From positions 65,412,001-65,472,000 of the forward strand of contig CM060733.1 of the NCBI GenBank assembly GCA_030704615.1: a stretch of 60,000 nucleotides of DNA. Direction: 5' to 3'. This document shows positions 46,495 through 56,577 of this stretch, in pieces. This DNA is from Takakia lepidozioides (taxonomy: Eukaryota; Streptophyta; Takakiopsida; Takakiales; Takakiaceae). Every line of letters begins with the position of its first letter. Position 1 is the first letter of the stretch. Both the position numbers and the translations under genes were made by a program. The notes below the pieces were generated by a model that had not been told where the DNA came from, made no database searches, and saw only the letters and a program-made list of their open reading frames with translations.

Positions 46495-47206
46495 ATCGGA
46501 AATGCGGCACCGCATTTCCATGTAGGAACGGAAATGTGACAACTGCAAAAACCTCGTTTGGAAATGCGGCACCGCATTTCCCAAACCGGGGAAAGAACAA
46601 TTTTCCGTTTCATGGTTTGGACATCAAAAACTGTTCGGCCGTACGGAAATGCGGTGCCGCATTTCCTTTTTCAACACGGCAGTTTTGCCGATTGCCAGCT
46701 CCTTCCATGGAGGTAAATGGAAATGCCACCCCGCATGCGGAGGTCGAACACGTTATTTAAATGGCGGACATGGAAATGCGGTGCCGCATTTCCATTTTGG
46801 AGATGGACGTTTTTCCAACTGCAGACGCATTTCCAGAACGGACATCGTTGTTTGTCCAATTCCAGACCCTTGGACGGAAATGCGGCACCGCATTACATTG
46901 TCCAATAAGAACTTTCGATTGCCAAACATGGAAATGCGGCGCCGCATTTCCAAAATAGACATCGTTATTTGTCCAATTCCAGACCCGTGTGGGCATTCCG
47001 TCTTGTTGGACAGAAATGCGGCACCGCATTCAATTGTCCAATACGAAATTTTGATGACGGACATGGAAATGCGGTGCCGCATTTCCAGAACGGACATCGT
47101 TGTTTGTCCAATTCCAGACCCTTAGACGGAAATGCGGCACCGCATTCCATTGTCCAATAAGAACTTTCGATTGCCAAACATGGAAATGCGGCGCCGCATT
47201 GCCGAA
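46495..47206. repeat. Terminal palindrome cluster of arm B
   Basis: About 12 AAATGC hairpins with spacer phrases TTGTTTGTCCAATTCCAGAC and TCCAATAAGAACTTTCGATT repeated. It lies between the methyltransferase-like gene and the transposon right terminus. Confidence 0.85.
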
Positions 47207-47374
47207 CCTCGTTCATCGGGAGGTCCTTCTCCCCCTATGACCGTGACACCCTCAACCCTATTCCCGCGGACACTCATTTCTGGAAAATAGTCCTGCTCAT
47301 GTTTTTTTCGACAATTACGACTCTGCTCATGGCTCATGCTGCTCATGGCTCATGGCTCATGAAATAGCAGCCCC
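47207..47374. repeat. Transposon right terminus (large element, arm B)
   Basis: Ends GGCTCATGAAATAGCAGCCC, matching the right terminus of the 5.8 kb derivative (10390-10517). About 95% identical, inverted, to 52494-52658. It lies about 850 bp downstream of the methyltransferase-like stop codon, tying that gene to the element. Confidence 0.7.
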
Positions 47375-47443
47375 CAGGCGCGCGCATCAAAGTGAGTAAC
47401 TATGACTTGAAGGGGAGCTTACCAAAGTGAGGTGCACGACACT

Positions 47444-47461
47444 TGGTATCAGAGCTTTGAG
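47444..47461 (+). other. Primer-binding site, initiator tRNA-Met type
   Basis: TGGTATCAGAGC followed by TTTGA is complementary to the 3' end of plant initiator tRNA-Met and is the usual minus-strand primer site of plant LTR elements. Only about 70 bp separate it from the transposon terminus, so the 5' LTR is mostly missing. Confidence 0.7.
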
Positions 47462-47496
47462 TTCAGTACGCGATCGTCCTTGAGATTGGGCTCACC

Positions 47497-48564
47497 ATGG
47501 GGTCGGGCAAGACAAAGCGAAAGCGGAACAGCCCGAAAAACGATGATCCTGGTGAGCCCGATGGGGGCGACGTGTCACCGAAGCGGCAAATGGAAGAGGC
47601 AATTTATGCTTCTGAAAGCGAGGCTGAACGGGAGGAATTTGGGGAGTCGGAGCCCGAGGACTTCCTAGAGGCTCCGCCAGACCAATAGATGCCTCCCATG
47701 CCAGCAGCCTTTTGGAAAGGGTTGTTGGCGTAGTTTGGCGGGACGTTGAAAGACGTGATCAGGGCGGCTAATGCCACTTCCACTAAGGTGAAGTTTAAGG
47801 TGAAGCCTAAGGAACCCGGCACCTTCGAGGTTGTCCGAAATCGGAAGGCACTCAGCACCTGGCTCTTGGAGCTGGAGCAGTACTTCCGGGCGGCCAAGTT
47901 GAGTGACGAGGATCGGGTGGAAGTGGCTCCCACCTATTTGAGGGGCTATGCTGAACAATGGTGGCAGAAGTGCCTTAATGACCAAGGGCCAAACCCAGAA
48001 ACCTTGAGCTGGAGTGGGTTTAAGGAACTTATGAAAAGACAGTTTGTGCCCCTCAACGCGTCCTGGCTTGCCCTGGACAAGATGAGAAACTTGAAGCAAA
48101 CGGATGACATTCGAGGATATGTTCAGGCTTTCAATGTGCTACTGCTCGAAGTCGCGGATATGGCGGAACCAGAAATGGTCTTCAATTTTGTGGCGAGACT
48201 GGCCCTGTGGGCAAGGCGGAAGTTGGAGGAGGGGCCACCTAAGACTTTAAACGAGGAAATTGAAAGGGCTGAATGCTTCTCGGATGTCCCTAGGGGCGAA
48301 AGACAGGGCCGTACGGAGCTGAACCACAAAAAGGTCCGGCGAGAGGGTGACTCCTTCCGACCGAAAAAGAAGTGGGATAGGCCACGCGGCGACAATGGCA
48401 CATGGAAATCAAAGGGAGGGCCTTCGCACGTCAAGGCGGCACTCGGTGCTCCGAAAGGAAAATCAAGTGCAGCGGTTTATGGCGGACAGAAGGTGACCTT
48501 TGATGGGGTGTGCTTTAATTGCGGGGAGCCCAGGCTCATGGCCAAGAAGTGCCTGAAATCCTGA
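47497..48564 (+). pseudogene. Ty3/gypsy gag
   Basis: ATG at 47497. Two in-frame TAG codons (about 47686 and 47731), then open to 48564. Capsid-like region LSTWLLELEQYFRAAKL, YLRGYAEQWW and KELMKRQFVP; basic linker; zinc knuckle CFNCGEPRLMAKKC in which the His of CCHC is Leu. Length typical of plant gypsy gag. Confidence 0.85.
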
Positions 48565-48573
48565 CAGTTAAAC

Positions 48574-49866
48574 ATGACTCAGGCGACCACGGAGCTGTCC
48601 GAAGAATCCATCAGCCGCTTGGTGGAGGTGGTGGTCGCCAAGACTTGCAAAGTAGGCAACTACTCTTATGAGTTGTATCAGGAGACGAGAGCTTTGCGTA
48701 AAGGGAGTCAGCTAATGTTCGTGTGCGGGATAATTTTCGGAACTAACGTGTCGTTGTTGGTGGACACAGGAGCGTCACACTACTTCATGACATCGGCAAC
48801 GGCACATAAGCTGGGCCTCCCGACAAGTGATGTGGGGGCTTCTATTGAAGTGATTTCTGGCAAAGAAGAACCGCAACGGGCAACGAGGCTGGCGTTCGAT
48901 GTTCCTCTTCAGCTGGGGAGTTGGGAGGGACGTGAGAACTTCACCATTTGCGAGATCGATGGAGTGGATCTCATTTTGGGGATGATTTTTTTGAGCAAAT
49001 CCGGAGCGGTCATAGATGGCCGCAAGAGAATAGTCACGCTACCATGTGGGAATGGTGGCGAAGTTTTACGAGTGTCGGAAACGCCCAACCGAGTGGGAGG
49101 GCGAATAAACTTGCTGACAGCAAAGGAGTGGGCCGTGGAGGAGCCACATGAGCCCCAGTTTTTGCTTTACGTGAGACAAGTGGAAGGAGAAGTCGATAGG
49201 GAGCCGAGCCCAGATTGGATAAAGGGGATCCTTAAGAAATACCAGGATGTGATGCCGGAGGATTTACCAAGCGGCTTGCCACCGTGAAGAGGAGTTGACC
49301 ACAAGATAGAGGTAATGCCGAGATCGGAGCCGCCTGCCAAGGCACCCTACCGGTTGAGTCACAGAGAGTTGGTCGAGTTGAAGGCCCAGCTCAAGGATCT
49401 AATGGCAAAGGGGTACATCCAGCTAAGTGAGTCACCTTACGGAGCCCCGGTACTATTCGCAGATAAGAAGGAGGGGACGTTGCGGATGTGTGTCAATTAC
49501 AGGGCTCTGAATAAGGTGACTATAAAAAACCGATACCCTTTGCCAAGGATCGACGACCTCTTTGATTGGTTGGCAAGAGCAAAGTATTTCAGCCGGATCG
49601 ATTTACGCTCGGGTTACCACCAGATCCGGATAGCGGAAGGAGATGAGAAAAAGACAGATTGCAGGACAAGGTATGGCTCGTACGAATTTTTGGTGATGCC
49701 TTTTGGGCTCACCAACGCGCCAGCAACCTTTAGCACTTTGATGAACTGCCTCTTTCAGGAGTGGTTGGATGACTTTGTGATCGTGTACATCGATGACATC
49801 TTGGTGTACTCGAAAACAAAGGAAGAGCACCTGGAGCACTTCAAAAGGCTGTTCCAGAAATTGTAG
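48574..49866 (+). pseudogene. Ty3/gypsy protease and reverse transcriptase
   Basis: LLVDTGASHYFM (48760) is the aspartic protease active site. A TGA in [11 protein letters not shown] (49285-49287, where Arg is expected) interrupts the frame. The RT follows: [47 protein letters not shown] and the intact catalytic [13 protein letters not shown] (49864) precedes EGKLYAKASKCEF. Same frame throughout. Confidence 0.9.
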
Positions 49867-50572
49867 GAAGGGAAACTGTATGCCAAAGCTTCAAAGTGCG
49901 AGTTCGGGGTCACAAAAGTGGAGTTCCTAGGGCATGTGATTACACAAGATGAGATCAAAATGGATGACAGAAAGGTGAGGGCGATCTTAACTGGGAACCT
50001 CCGACTTCGGTCCCGGGAGTACGATCCTTCCTAGGACTCGCCTCCTATTACCGAAAGTATGTGAGAAATTTCGCCAAGATCGCGGGGCCGCTGTCAGACC
50101 TTCTGTGTAAATCCAAGGTATGGGTATAGAACACCTTTTGTGGCCAAGCTTTTGCCGAGTTGAAGCAGCGGATGGCAGAAGCTCCAGTCTTGAAAATCCC
50201 GGAGTTTGACCGTCTATTTGAGATTCATACGGATGCGTCGGACTTTGCAATCGGGGGTGTGCTCATGCAGGACGAACGTCCAGTGGCTTACGAAAGTAAA
50301 AAACTAAATGAAGTGGAGCGACGGTGGCCTACGCACGAGAAAGAAATGAAGGCGATGGTGCATTGCCTTGAGCTTTGGCACCACTATGTTGGTTCCAATC
50401 AATGAAGGTGTTCACGGACAATGTCACGGTGAAGTATTTTGCCACACAGCCTAAGTTGTCCCCAAAACAACTTAGGTGGCAAGACATTTTGGCAGTGTTC
50501 GACGTGGATATCCAGTATAATTCGGGACGGGACAATGTGGTGGCCGATGCTTTAAGTAGAGAGCAACAACTC
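49867..50572 (+). pseudogene. Ty3/gypsy RT connection and RNase H
   Basis: Frame changes near 49990 and 50400 and a TAG at about 50127. Recognisable pieces: FLGLASYYRKYVRNFAKIAG, IHTDASDFAIGGVLMQ (RNase H), KVFTDNVTVKYFATQPKLSP, NVVADALSRE. Confidence 0.8.
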
Positions 50573-51110
50573 ATGTTGATGTACAGGGGCAAGATGGCGC
50601 TCCAAAGGAAGATCCGAAAGGCTTACCGGAAGAATGAAATGACGAAGTCCGTGATGCGGGACTTGAGGTTGGGGGTTAAATCGCAGTTCCATTTGCACAA
50701 TGGACTGCTCCAATACAAGCAAAAGCGTCTCTATGTGCCGAAGGGAGGGATACTCTTGAAAGAATGCCACGATGGCCCGTTTGCAGGGCACGGCGGAGCC
50801 AAGCGCACCGCGGCACTCTTGAAGAAAGAGTATTTCTGGCCCAAATTGAGGGAGGAGGCCGAGGAGTATGTCAAGACATGCACCACATGCCAACAAAACC
50901 GGAGCGAGTACAAAAAGCAAGCGGGGCTGTTACAACCCTTGCCGATTCCAGAGGGGTCTTGGGAAAGTGTCTCAATGGATTTCATGACTGCTTTGCCACT
51001 GTCAAAAGGATTTGATGCAATCGACTTTACTTTGCCCACGTCTTCAAGTATCATGGACTCCTGAGATATTGTCTCGGACCGCGATCCAAAGTTTACAAGT
51101 AAATTCACTA
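50573..51110 (+). pseudogene. Ty3/gypsy integrase, zinc-binding domain only
   Basis: CHDGPFAGHGGAKRTAALLK ... KTCTTCQQNR gives the H-H-C-C zinc-binding motif and SWESVSMDFMTALP begins the core. Then the sequence jumps to remnants of KYHG and DIVSDRDPKF in different frames, so the catalytic core is internally deleted. No 3' LTR recognised. Confidence 0.8.
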
Positions 51111-51268
51111 TGTGCAGACTTTGAGCGTTGAGACCTGGCTATGACGACTGCAAGCATCACAACGAGCATCACAACGCGTGCGTGCACGGGCCAAAGCCAC
51201 GCGCAAAGAGAGGGAATTGAACGCATAGAGAGAGACGGACAGGGCTCAGAGAGAAATGGCGCTGGTTC

Positions 51269-51727
51269 TTGCACGCGTTCGTCATTTTCGAGAACGCAAC
51301 AAGCAAACCTGATGGTGTCCTGCAACCTGATGGTGTCTCCAGGCAGGAGGAGATGGACGAGGTTGTAAGGGATCGGGAAATTCGAAGAGCCTGCAAGACG
51401 ATTGTGGGACACACGACCAACATGTTGGGTATTTATCACCGCAACGTCTGCTTAGCAGTTGCTCGCCGCGCAAGCATGGTTGACTCTACTGGAGGATTCA
51501 TGTGGAGTGTGTCTAAAAGGAAGCAGAGAAACTATATCATTTCAGCTGCAACAAGGGATGTGGTGACCTCTTGGTGGACTACGCAAATACGCATCAGCCC
51601 GAATTCCAAAGATGTAACGCGGAAGCGGCTGGTTGCGTTTGATTGCGATGTAAAGCCCACCCATTACTTGATGGAGCCACATGTACATTCAACTCTTGTA
51701 GTCCATTCACTAGTTTTAAGTCCATGA
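51269..51727 (+). CDS. Open frame of unknown family, possibly mobile-element derived
   Basis: 152 codons with FMWSVSKRKQRNYIISAATR and WWTTQIRISPNSKDVTRKRL, a balanced Trp/Arg composition that looks like a real domain. The start is not certain and the frame may continue from 51120 in other frames. Family not recognised. Confidence 0.35.
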   Translation: MHAFVIFENATSKPDGVLQPDGVSRQEEMDEVVRDREIRRACKTIVGHTTNMLGIYHRNVCLAVARRASMVDSTGGFMWSVSKRKQRNYIISAATRDVVTSWWTTQIRISPNSKDVTRKRLVAFDCDVKPTHYLMEPHVHSTLVVHSLVLSP

Positions 51728-52493
51728 GTAGTTGCTATGGAAGAATGAATGTCTTCCTGACATTTAGGCTTTACGATAGCAAGTTGTGGAAATTAGGGTA
51801 TGGCCTTGTTGTCCATGACTGCAGTGTAGACCACTTATCTGAACTGAATTGGACTTAGTGGAGTTCTTGTGAATTAGGTATGTCTGTATGGAATGTGAGA
51901 GGAGCAGCAACCACTGCTCTACAATCTCTCATTTTACCCCCTCATTTTTTTTTTCTGATTTTCTCTTACTATGAGGAATACTGCAGCGGGGTGGAGATAT
52001 TGACAATAGATTGGAAGGAATGGTACAAGCTTAGAGATCCACGTTCAGGAAGTCGCAGTGTTCCATGCAGGGAACATCGATATACTGGCAGAGTTTGTTG
52101 CAGCAAACACTATATATGCACACGAGATATGATTCGGAACTGAAGCGTCTCACCACTAATGGGCATGCATTTAAGAAAATGATAGGCAATAATGCATACA
52201 TGACATATGGATGCAAACATTGACGTCGTTTTCAAACCCTGCACAAGAATTTTTTTCACTTTGCACATTGTTAATAATAATAAGCGAACAACCAATTTCA
52301 ATAAGTACAAGGATAGAGAGCGTATCGTCGTTACCCTCTCCGGAATTTGAACCGATTATGACTTGTAAAATACTCCAACAAAGAAAAAAAAGAAAAAAAA
52401 CTCCAGGTAGAAACCCCATTGACTTCCTCCCAGTGGAGAATTCACTTAATTATTGCAACTTTGTTGCCCCGCACCCCAGGTTGCCATTCTCGG
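51728..52493. other. Region without recognised gene
   Basis: AT-rich; scattered short frames only. Ends at the inverted transposon terminus. Confidence 0.4.
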
Positions 52494-52658
52494 AGGGGGG
52501 CTGCTATTTCATGAGCCATGAGCCATGAACAAAGTCGTAAGTGTCGAAAAAAACATGAGCATGACTATTTTCCGGAAATGAGTGTCCGCGGGAATAGGGT
52601 TGAGGGTGTCACGGTCATAGGGGGAGAAGGACCTCCCGATGAAGGAGGTTCGGCAATG
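52494..52658. repeat. Inverted copy of the transposon right terminus
   Basis: GGGGGGCTGCTATTTCATGAGCC to GGTTCGGCAATG, reverse complement of 47207-47374 with a deletion of one CATGCTGCTCATGG-type repeat. No target duplication links it to the copy at 47 kb, and the DNA on its right does not match arm A or B. Confidence 0.75.
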
Positions 52659-52927
52659 TTTTTTATAATTACATATTGAAAGGTAATGTTTAACACTAGA
52701 GAGATGGCTAGATGTACATACTATACCGTACAGATTGTCCACTATACATATATTTTGACATTTAAACAAACCAAATGAGGAATGATGCATTCTGGGAACG
52801 ATGGATATAGAATAAAACAAAAGAGGGCACAATGGGGTTTTTATTGATCCACATGAATTGCATTTGAGCACGTCTACTATGCTGGTGGTGCAAACAAATC
52901 TTTGGCCCTGTGCATTCTGAATACAAG

Positions 52928-53455
52928 TCACGTTGTCAATGGGACTTCGACTGCTCTGAAAACTAGCTCATGAGTCATCGGGCTCCTCCAGGTAAACTGG
53001 ATTGCAGCCGTTGTACCGCCCCTGTTGATGTTCACCACAATGTCGTGCCCTTCAATCATACCACCATCGAATATGGAAAGCTTCACATTTTCGTCGTCCA
53101 CACCAATGCGAATGTCCCCATACAATGGAGAAGAGGAGCGCACTCCTTCAGGAGTATACGTCTCTCCGATGGAGTCCACCCACGTCCACTGGCAGCAGTT
53201 CCACCGCAACAGCATAACAGTGCGCATTCTTCTGCATGGGTGCCCGTCGTAGTTGGGAAAATCTTAATCAAGGATGCGCAGGAGCCACGGACTCCTCAGA
53301 CCAAGATCGTCACCCCGCTCGAAGGCGTAGTGGCCTGGGATATACTCAAAAGCGGACAATGTTTCCACATTCAGATAACGATGTCTCCCGATGTGGCCGA
53401 ATACATTGCATAATCGAAGCCTCCATAAGGGCAGTCGTCCCGGTTCCGGAAGCAC
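52928..53455 (-). pseudogene. Protein fragment with a transposase-N-terminus-like domain
   Basis: Minus frame with one TAA (53264-53266). After it: FPNYDGHPCRRMRTVML, DIRIGVDDENVKLSIFDGGM and HDIVVNINRGGTTAAIQFTW, then LVFRAVEVP. The last part resembles the first exon of the MULE-type transposase (TIVVLGNDGGCGIEWHIPP, LYRAVGMP). A further coding-looking stretch (53530-53371) precedes it in another frame. Relationship tentative. Confidence 0.4.
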
Positions 53456-53645
53456 GGCATCTTTGCAAAGGAGGACCTGAGGACGTCTTTGATGCCGATG
53501 ACAATGACCTTGCGGACAGCAACGAAGCCCTTTGATTTTCGAAATGATGAGAAGCGGAAGAGCAGTGCGGGCTCCAATAATGGGGGGATGCTTCCGCGTG
53601 AGCGTATGAGCGTGAGCATGTGAGCGCAGCTAGGCTCACGCTATG

Positions 53646-54240
53646 TCAGCAAGTATTGTCACGTTGGCTCACGGGTCTGACGCCACGTCTTTGCTGTGTT
53701 CTTGGCTTTAAGTCGTGGAAAGATCTCCGTGGCATGAACAGAATACAAATAGCGTGAACGTACATTGCCGCATTATTATTTTTCGAAGATATTTTGTAGC
53801 ATTGTATTACTGGGACTTTGATTACCTGATATTCATATACACTATGAGTGTCGCTTTGCGGATGTTCTTGCATGAATTTGTAATAGTACGGGCTTTTCAC
53901 TTTGCATGATTTACTGTAGAACTCGTAAGGTGACATTTCTTTGAATTTGTGTGGCATGTTTTGGTAGTCAATGCGGAAATTATACAGAATTACCTTGTCG
54001 TTTTGTTCATATCTTTCGACTTTGAACGTTTTGAATGTGTTTTCGTTGTCGTTGTCATTGTGTATGTTGTTCAAATCATTGTTTTCATCTTCATTTGATC
54101 GAGATTGTTAATCCATGTGGATAAACTATACCACGACAGATATGCAAATTGGTGGTCTGTCAAATGGTCTAGATATTTCATTAGGTAACTGACTGCCCTT
54201 GTCGCTGAAATCTCTTGTTGAGATCTGATCGTGTTTAAAC
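53646..54240 (-). pseudogene. Helitron-like helicase fragment
   Basis: EISATRAVSYLMKYLDHLTD and QFAYLSWYSLSTWI (54215-54110), then after a stop/frame change RIDYQNMPHKFKEMSPYEFY and FMQEHPQSDTHSVYEYQVIKVPVI (54000-53790). This order (EISA...YL, then YR/Y-P.EL..mslYeF, then F...HPQ..TH) resembles the region before the helicase core in Helitron RepHel proteins. Recognition is by memory of the pattern. No end structures seen. Confidence 0.5.
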
Positions 54241-54539
54241 ATCGAATTAATAATTTTTGACTTTTCTCAACTGAATGTTCGATAGATGGTCATAAGTCAT
54301 TTGAATTTTTTTTACGGCTATTTGCAAGAGGAATATATGCGTGATGTGTAGACGGAAGATTTTGTAATGTAATCCGTAATGTAGTATATCAGAGCCTTTG
54401 CATCTTTCCCTGAAGCACCGATGAACTTCAAATCGTGGTTTCATCTTCCTGATATTAACATCCATGGATTTGCGTTGTTCAACCATCTGTCAACCAATAA
54501 ATAAGCTTTTCTCCCTACACTTGCCCTCTACACTTGACT

Positions 54540-54690
54540 TCATTAGAGGGTTCAGGAACGGGTGGAAATGCGGCACCGCATTTGTCACTAACTGCCATCT
54601 ACTTTGGCATCTTTATCCTCTCTCGGGATGCGGTAGGGAGGTATCCTGATCGAACGGCTACTAATGCGGCACCACATTTCGGTCTGCTGA
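54540..54690. repeat. Two isolated AAATGCGG palindromes
   Basis: GGAAATGCGGCACCGCATTTG at about 54563 and TAATGCGGCACCACATTTCG at about 54662, upstream of the third methyltransferase-like gene copy, as in arms A and B. Confidence 0.65.
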
Positions 54691-54991
54691 CTCATGGAGG
54701 CTGAAAGGGCAGTTGAAGTGCTCATTGCCAGCACATGCTCAGAGGCGGCGGTGCCGGACCGTTGCATCGTCACTAGTGTTCGACAGACACTAGACCCCTA
54801 TTTCTTTGAATTCAATTCACCGCCGACGCAGGGGCCACCTGCCTCACGAGGAGACACGTAGGCCCCGACCTTTCAAATCCATACGGTGCATCTCCGCCGT
54901 TTGATGTCATCTTTCGCTGGTGACTCTTTCAATGCTCTAGCACCCCTTCCAACACCACTCTTCGCCTCATTTCTTCTCTTCAGTTTCTCTT

Positions 54992-55850
54992 ATGCTGCAC
55001 CCTAATAGTGAGGAAGTTGTTGTGCCAAAGAAGAGACGTCGTCGCAAGCTCCGCAAAGTATACTTCGGACGGATACCAATGCCAAAGAGGGGGCCGCTTC
55101 GCCTTGCGGAGGAGATGGTCATCACCGCGCAGCGGGCAACGCAGTCAACATAATCTCCAGTGAGAGCTCGGTGCTTTCGAGATGCGGTCCCCTGATCGAG
55201 TACCGAAACCTACTCTGCCTTCTTATCTTTTGTTGCTTCGTGTGGCTTGTTGCTAAGATACTTGTGTGCATGGAAATTTTTGGATGTCTGATTCCAAAGG
55301 TGGAGGTGGTGGAGGGATTACAGGGCTCTGAAGACCCGCAGGAGGAAACGAAGAAAGCTAGTACTACAGCCCGTACACCACCCCAACCTTCGAGCACGGG
55401 TCCTCCTGTCGGGCCTAACTAAATGCGCTTACGGGAGTAAGGCAAAGGTTTCAAGTCGAAAGCAGCAGAGAAAGAAGCACGTATGATGCTGAAGATGATG
55501 GAGAGTCGCCAACAGGGGTCGTTCCCTTCTCCAACAAAGAGTAGGAAGCATCAGGTGGTCATTGAGGATACTACCCCACCGGATCGGTCCCTTTCCCCTA
55601 CGAAGAGCAAGAAGCAGAAGGGGCGGTGGAGAATTCGACGAAAACTGAGGAGTCCCCTTCCCATGTAATGAGTATGAAGTAGAAGGGGGCGAAGTCTCCA
55701 GCAAAACCCCTTCCACGAGCTGAAGCTCAGTTCCTGCTGGAGTTTCAGAAGGAAACCGGGGGCAATTCTGCAACAGCGAAGGCAGCTGTTCCCACGGCGA
55801 TCCGTAGCACTCCCGTCCTGGTCGATCTTTCAGCGGATGAAGGCTTCTAC
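54992..55850 (+). pseudogene. Methyltransferase-like gene, third diverged copy (5' part only)
   Basis: ATG at 54992; RRRRKLRKVYFGRIPMPKR matches exon 1 (RHRRKLRKLYFGRRPMPK), with TAA at 55151. Exon 2 matches follow in pieces: KVEVVEGLQGSEDPQEE, STGPPVGPN, MMESRQQGSFPSPTK, PRAEAQFLLEFQKE. The similarity, including about 150 bp upstream of the ATG, ends near 55850. More divergent from arms A and B than they are from each other. Confidence 0.65.
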
Positions 55851-56577
55851 CCTAAGGGGTGCCGCAAAACTCGATCGTCTTTTTTTCGCCCCTTAGCAAG
55901 AGCTGATTCGTCGGGGCCGCCCCTTTAGAGAAATTCTATCGAGATCAGTACCGTCTCTTCAAACCTGGGGTCGATTCAGGTAGGGATGATTGAGAGTGCC
56001 CATGGAACCTGGCACTAATGTGTCTTAAGAACTGCACCTTGGTGCATTTTAATCGTGTGTCCTTTCACAAAACCACGCAACCTCTCAGCATATGCCTAGT
56101 GGACTTGAAGCAAACAGTACCTAGAGTCACATGAAATTTCATGGCATGTAACTTTTGTCATAATCCTTGGCACTCCAGCATGTGCAAAAATAAATACAAG
56201 ACATGATGCCTGAGATAGCCAATCCTCATTGATGTATCTCCAAGAAAGACCACGGGATAACAAACATTTTCAAGTGTTTGAAACCCTTCTGCATCTAAGC
56301 AGCCTGTTCAACATCTTTCTTTGGCTCAATTCACTCAGCTTTCATACTGGCCAATTGGTCCTCTCTCTCTTACACCTATGAAGCGACCAAGACCAATGGG
56401 AGGTAATGAGAGACAAGGCTTCAGGAATCATAAGTTAAATAGATTCCATGCAAGTACTGCTGGGAGGAAAGAAATACAGTACAAAATCATTACTGTGGCC
56501 CCTTTTGACTCCTTGTAGAAGAGCCATTTGAGTGGAGAGCAGGACGGGATATGATTGTAGATCAAGGGAACCACACA
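55851..56577. other. Intergenic region
   Basis: Contains a short TATCGAGATCAGTACCGTC segment and otherwise unremarkable sequence. Lies beyond the 3' end of the ClpR-like gene, so its UTR and polyadenylation site should fall here; no clear signal identified. Confidence 0.4.

Noticed and set aside
47207-52658. Reading the inverted termini as the two ends of one 5.4 kb element containing the gypsy genes
   Set aside because: The 4,709-10,517 insertion with its target duplication shows that GGGGGCTGCTATTTC is the outer end, so these two termini face away from the interval between them.
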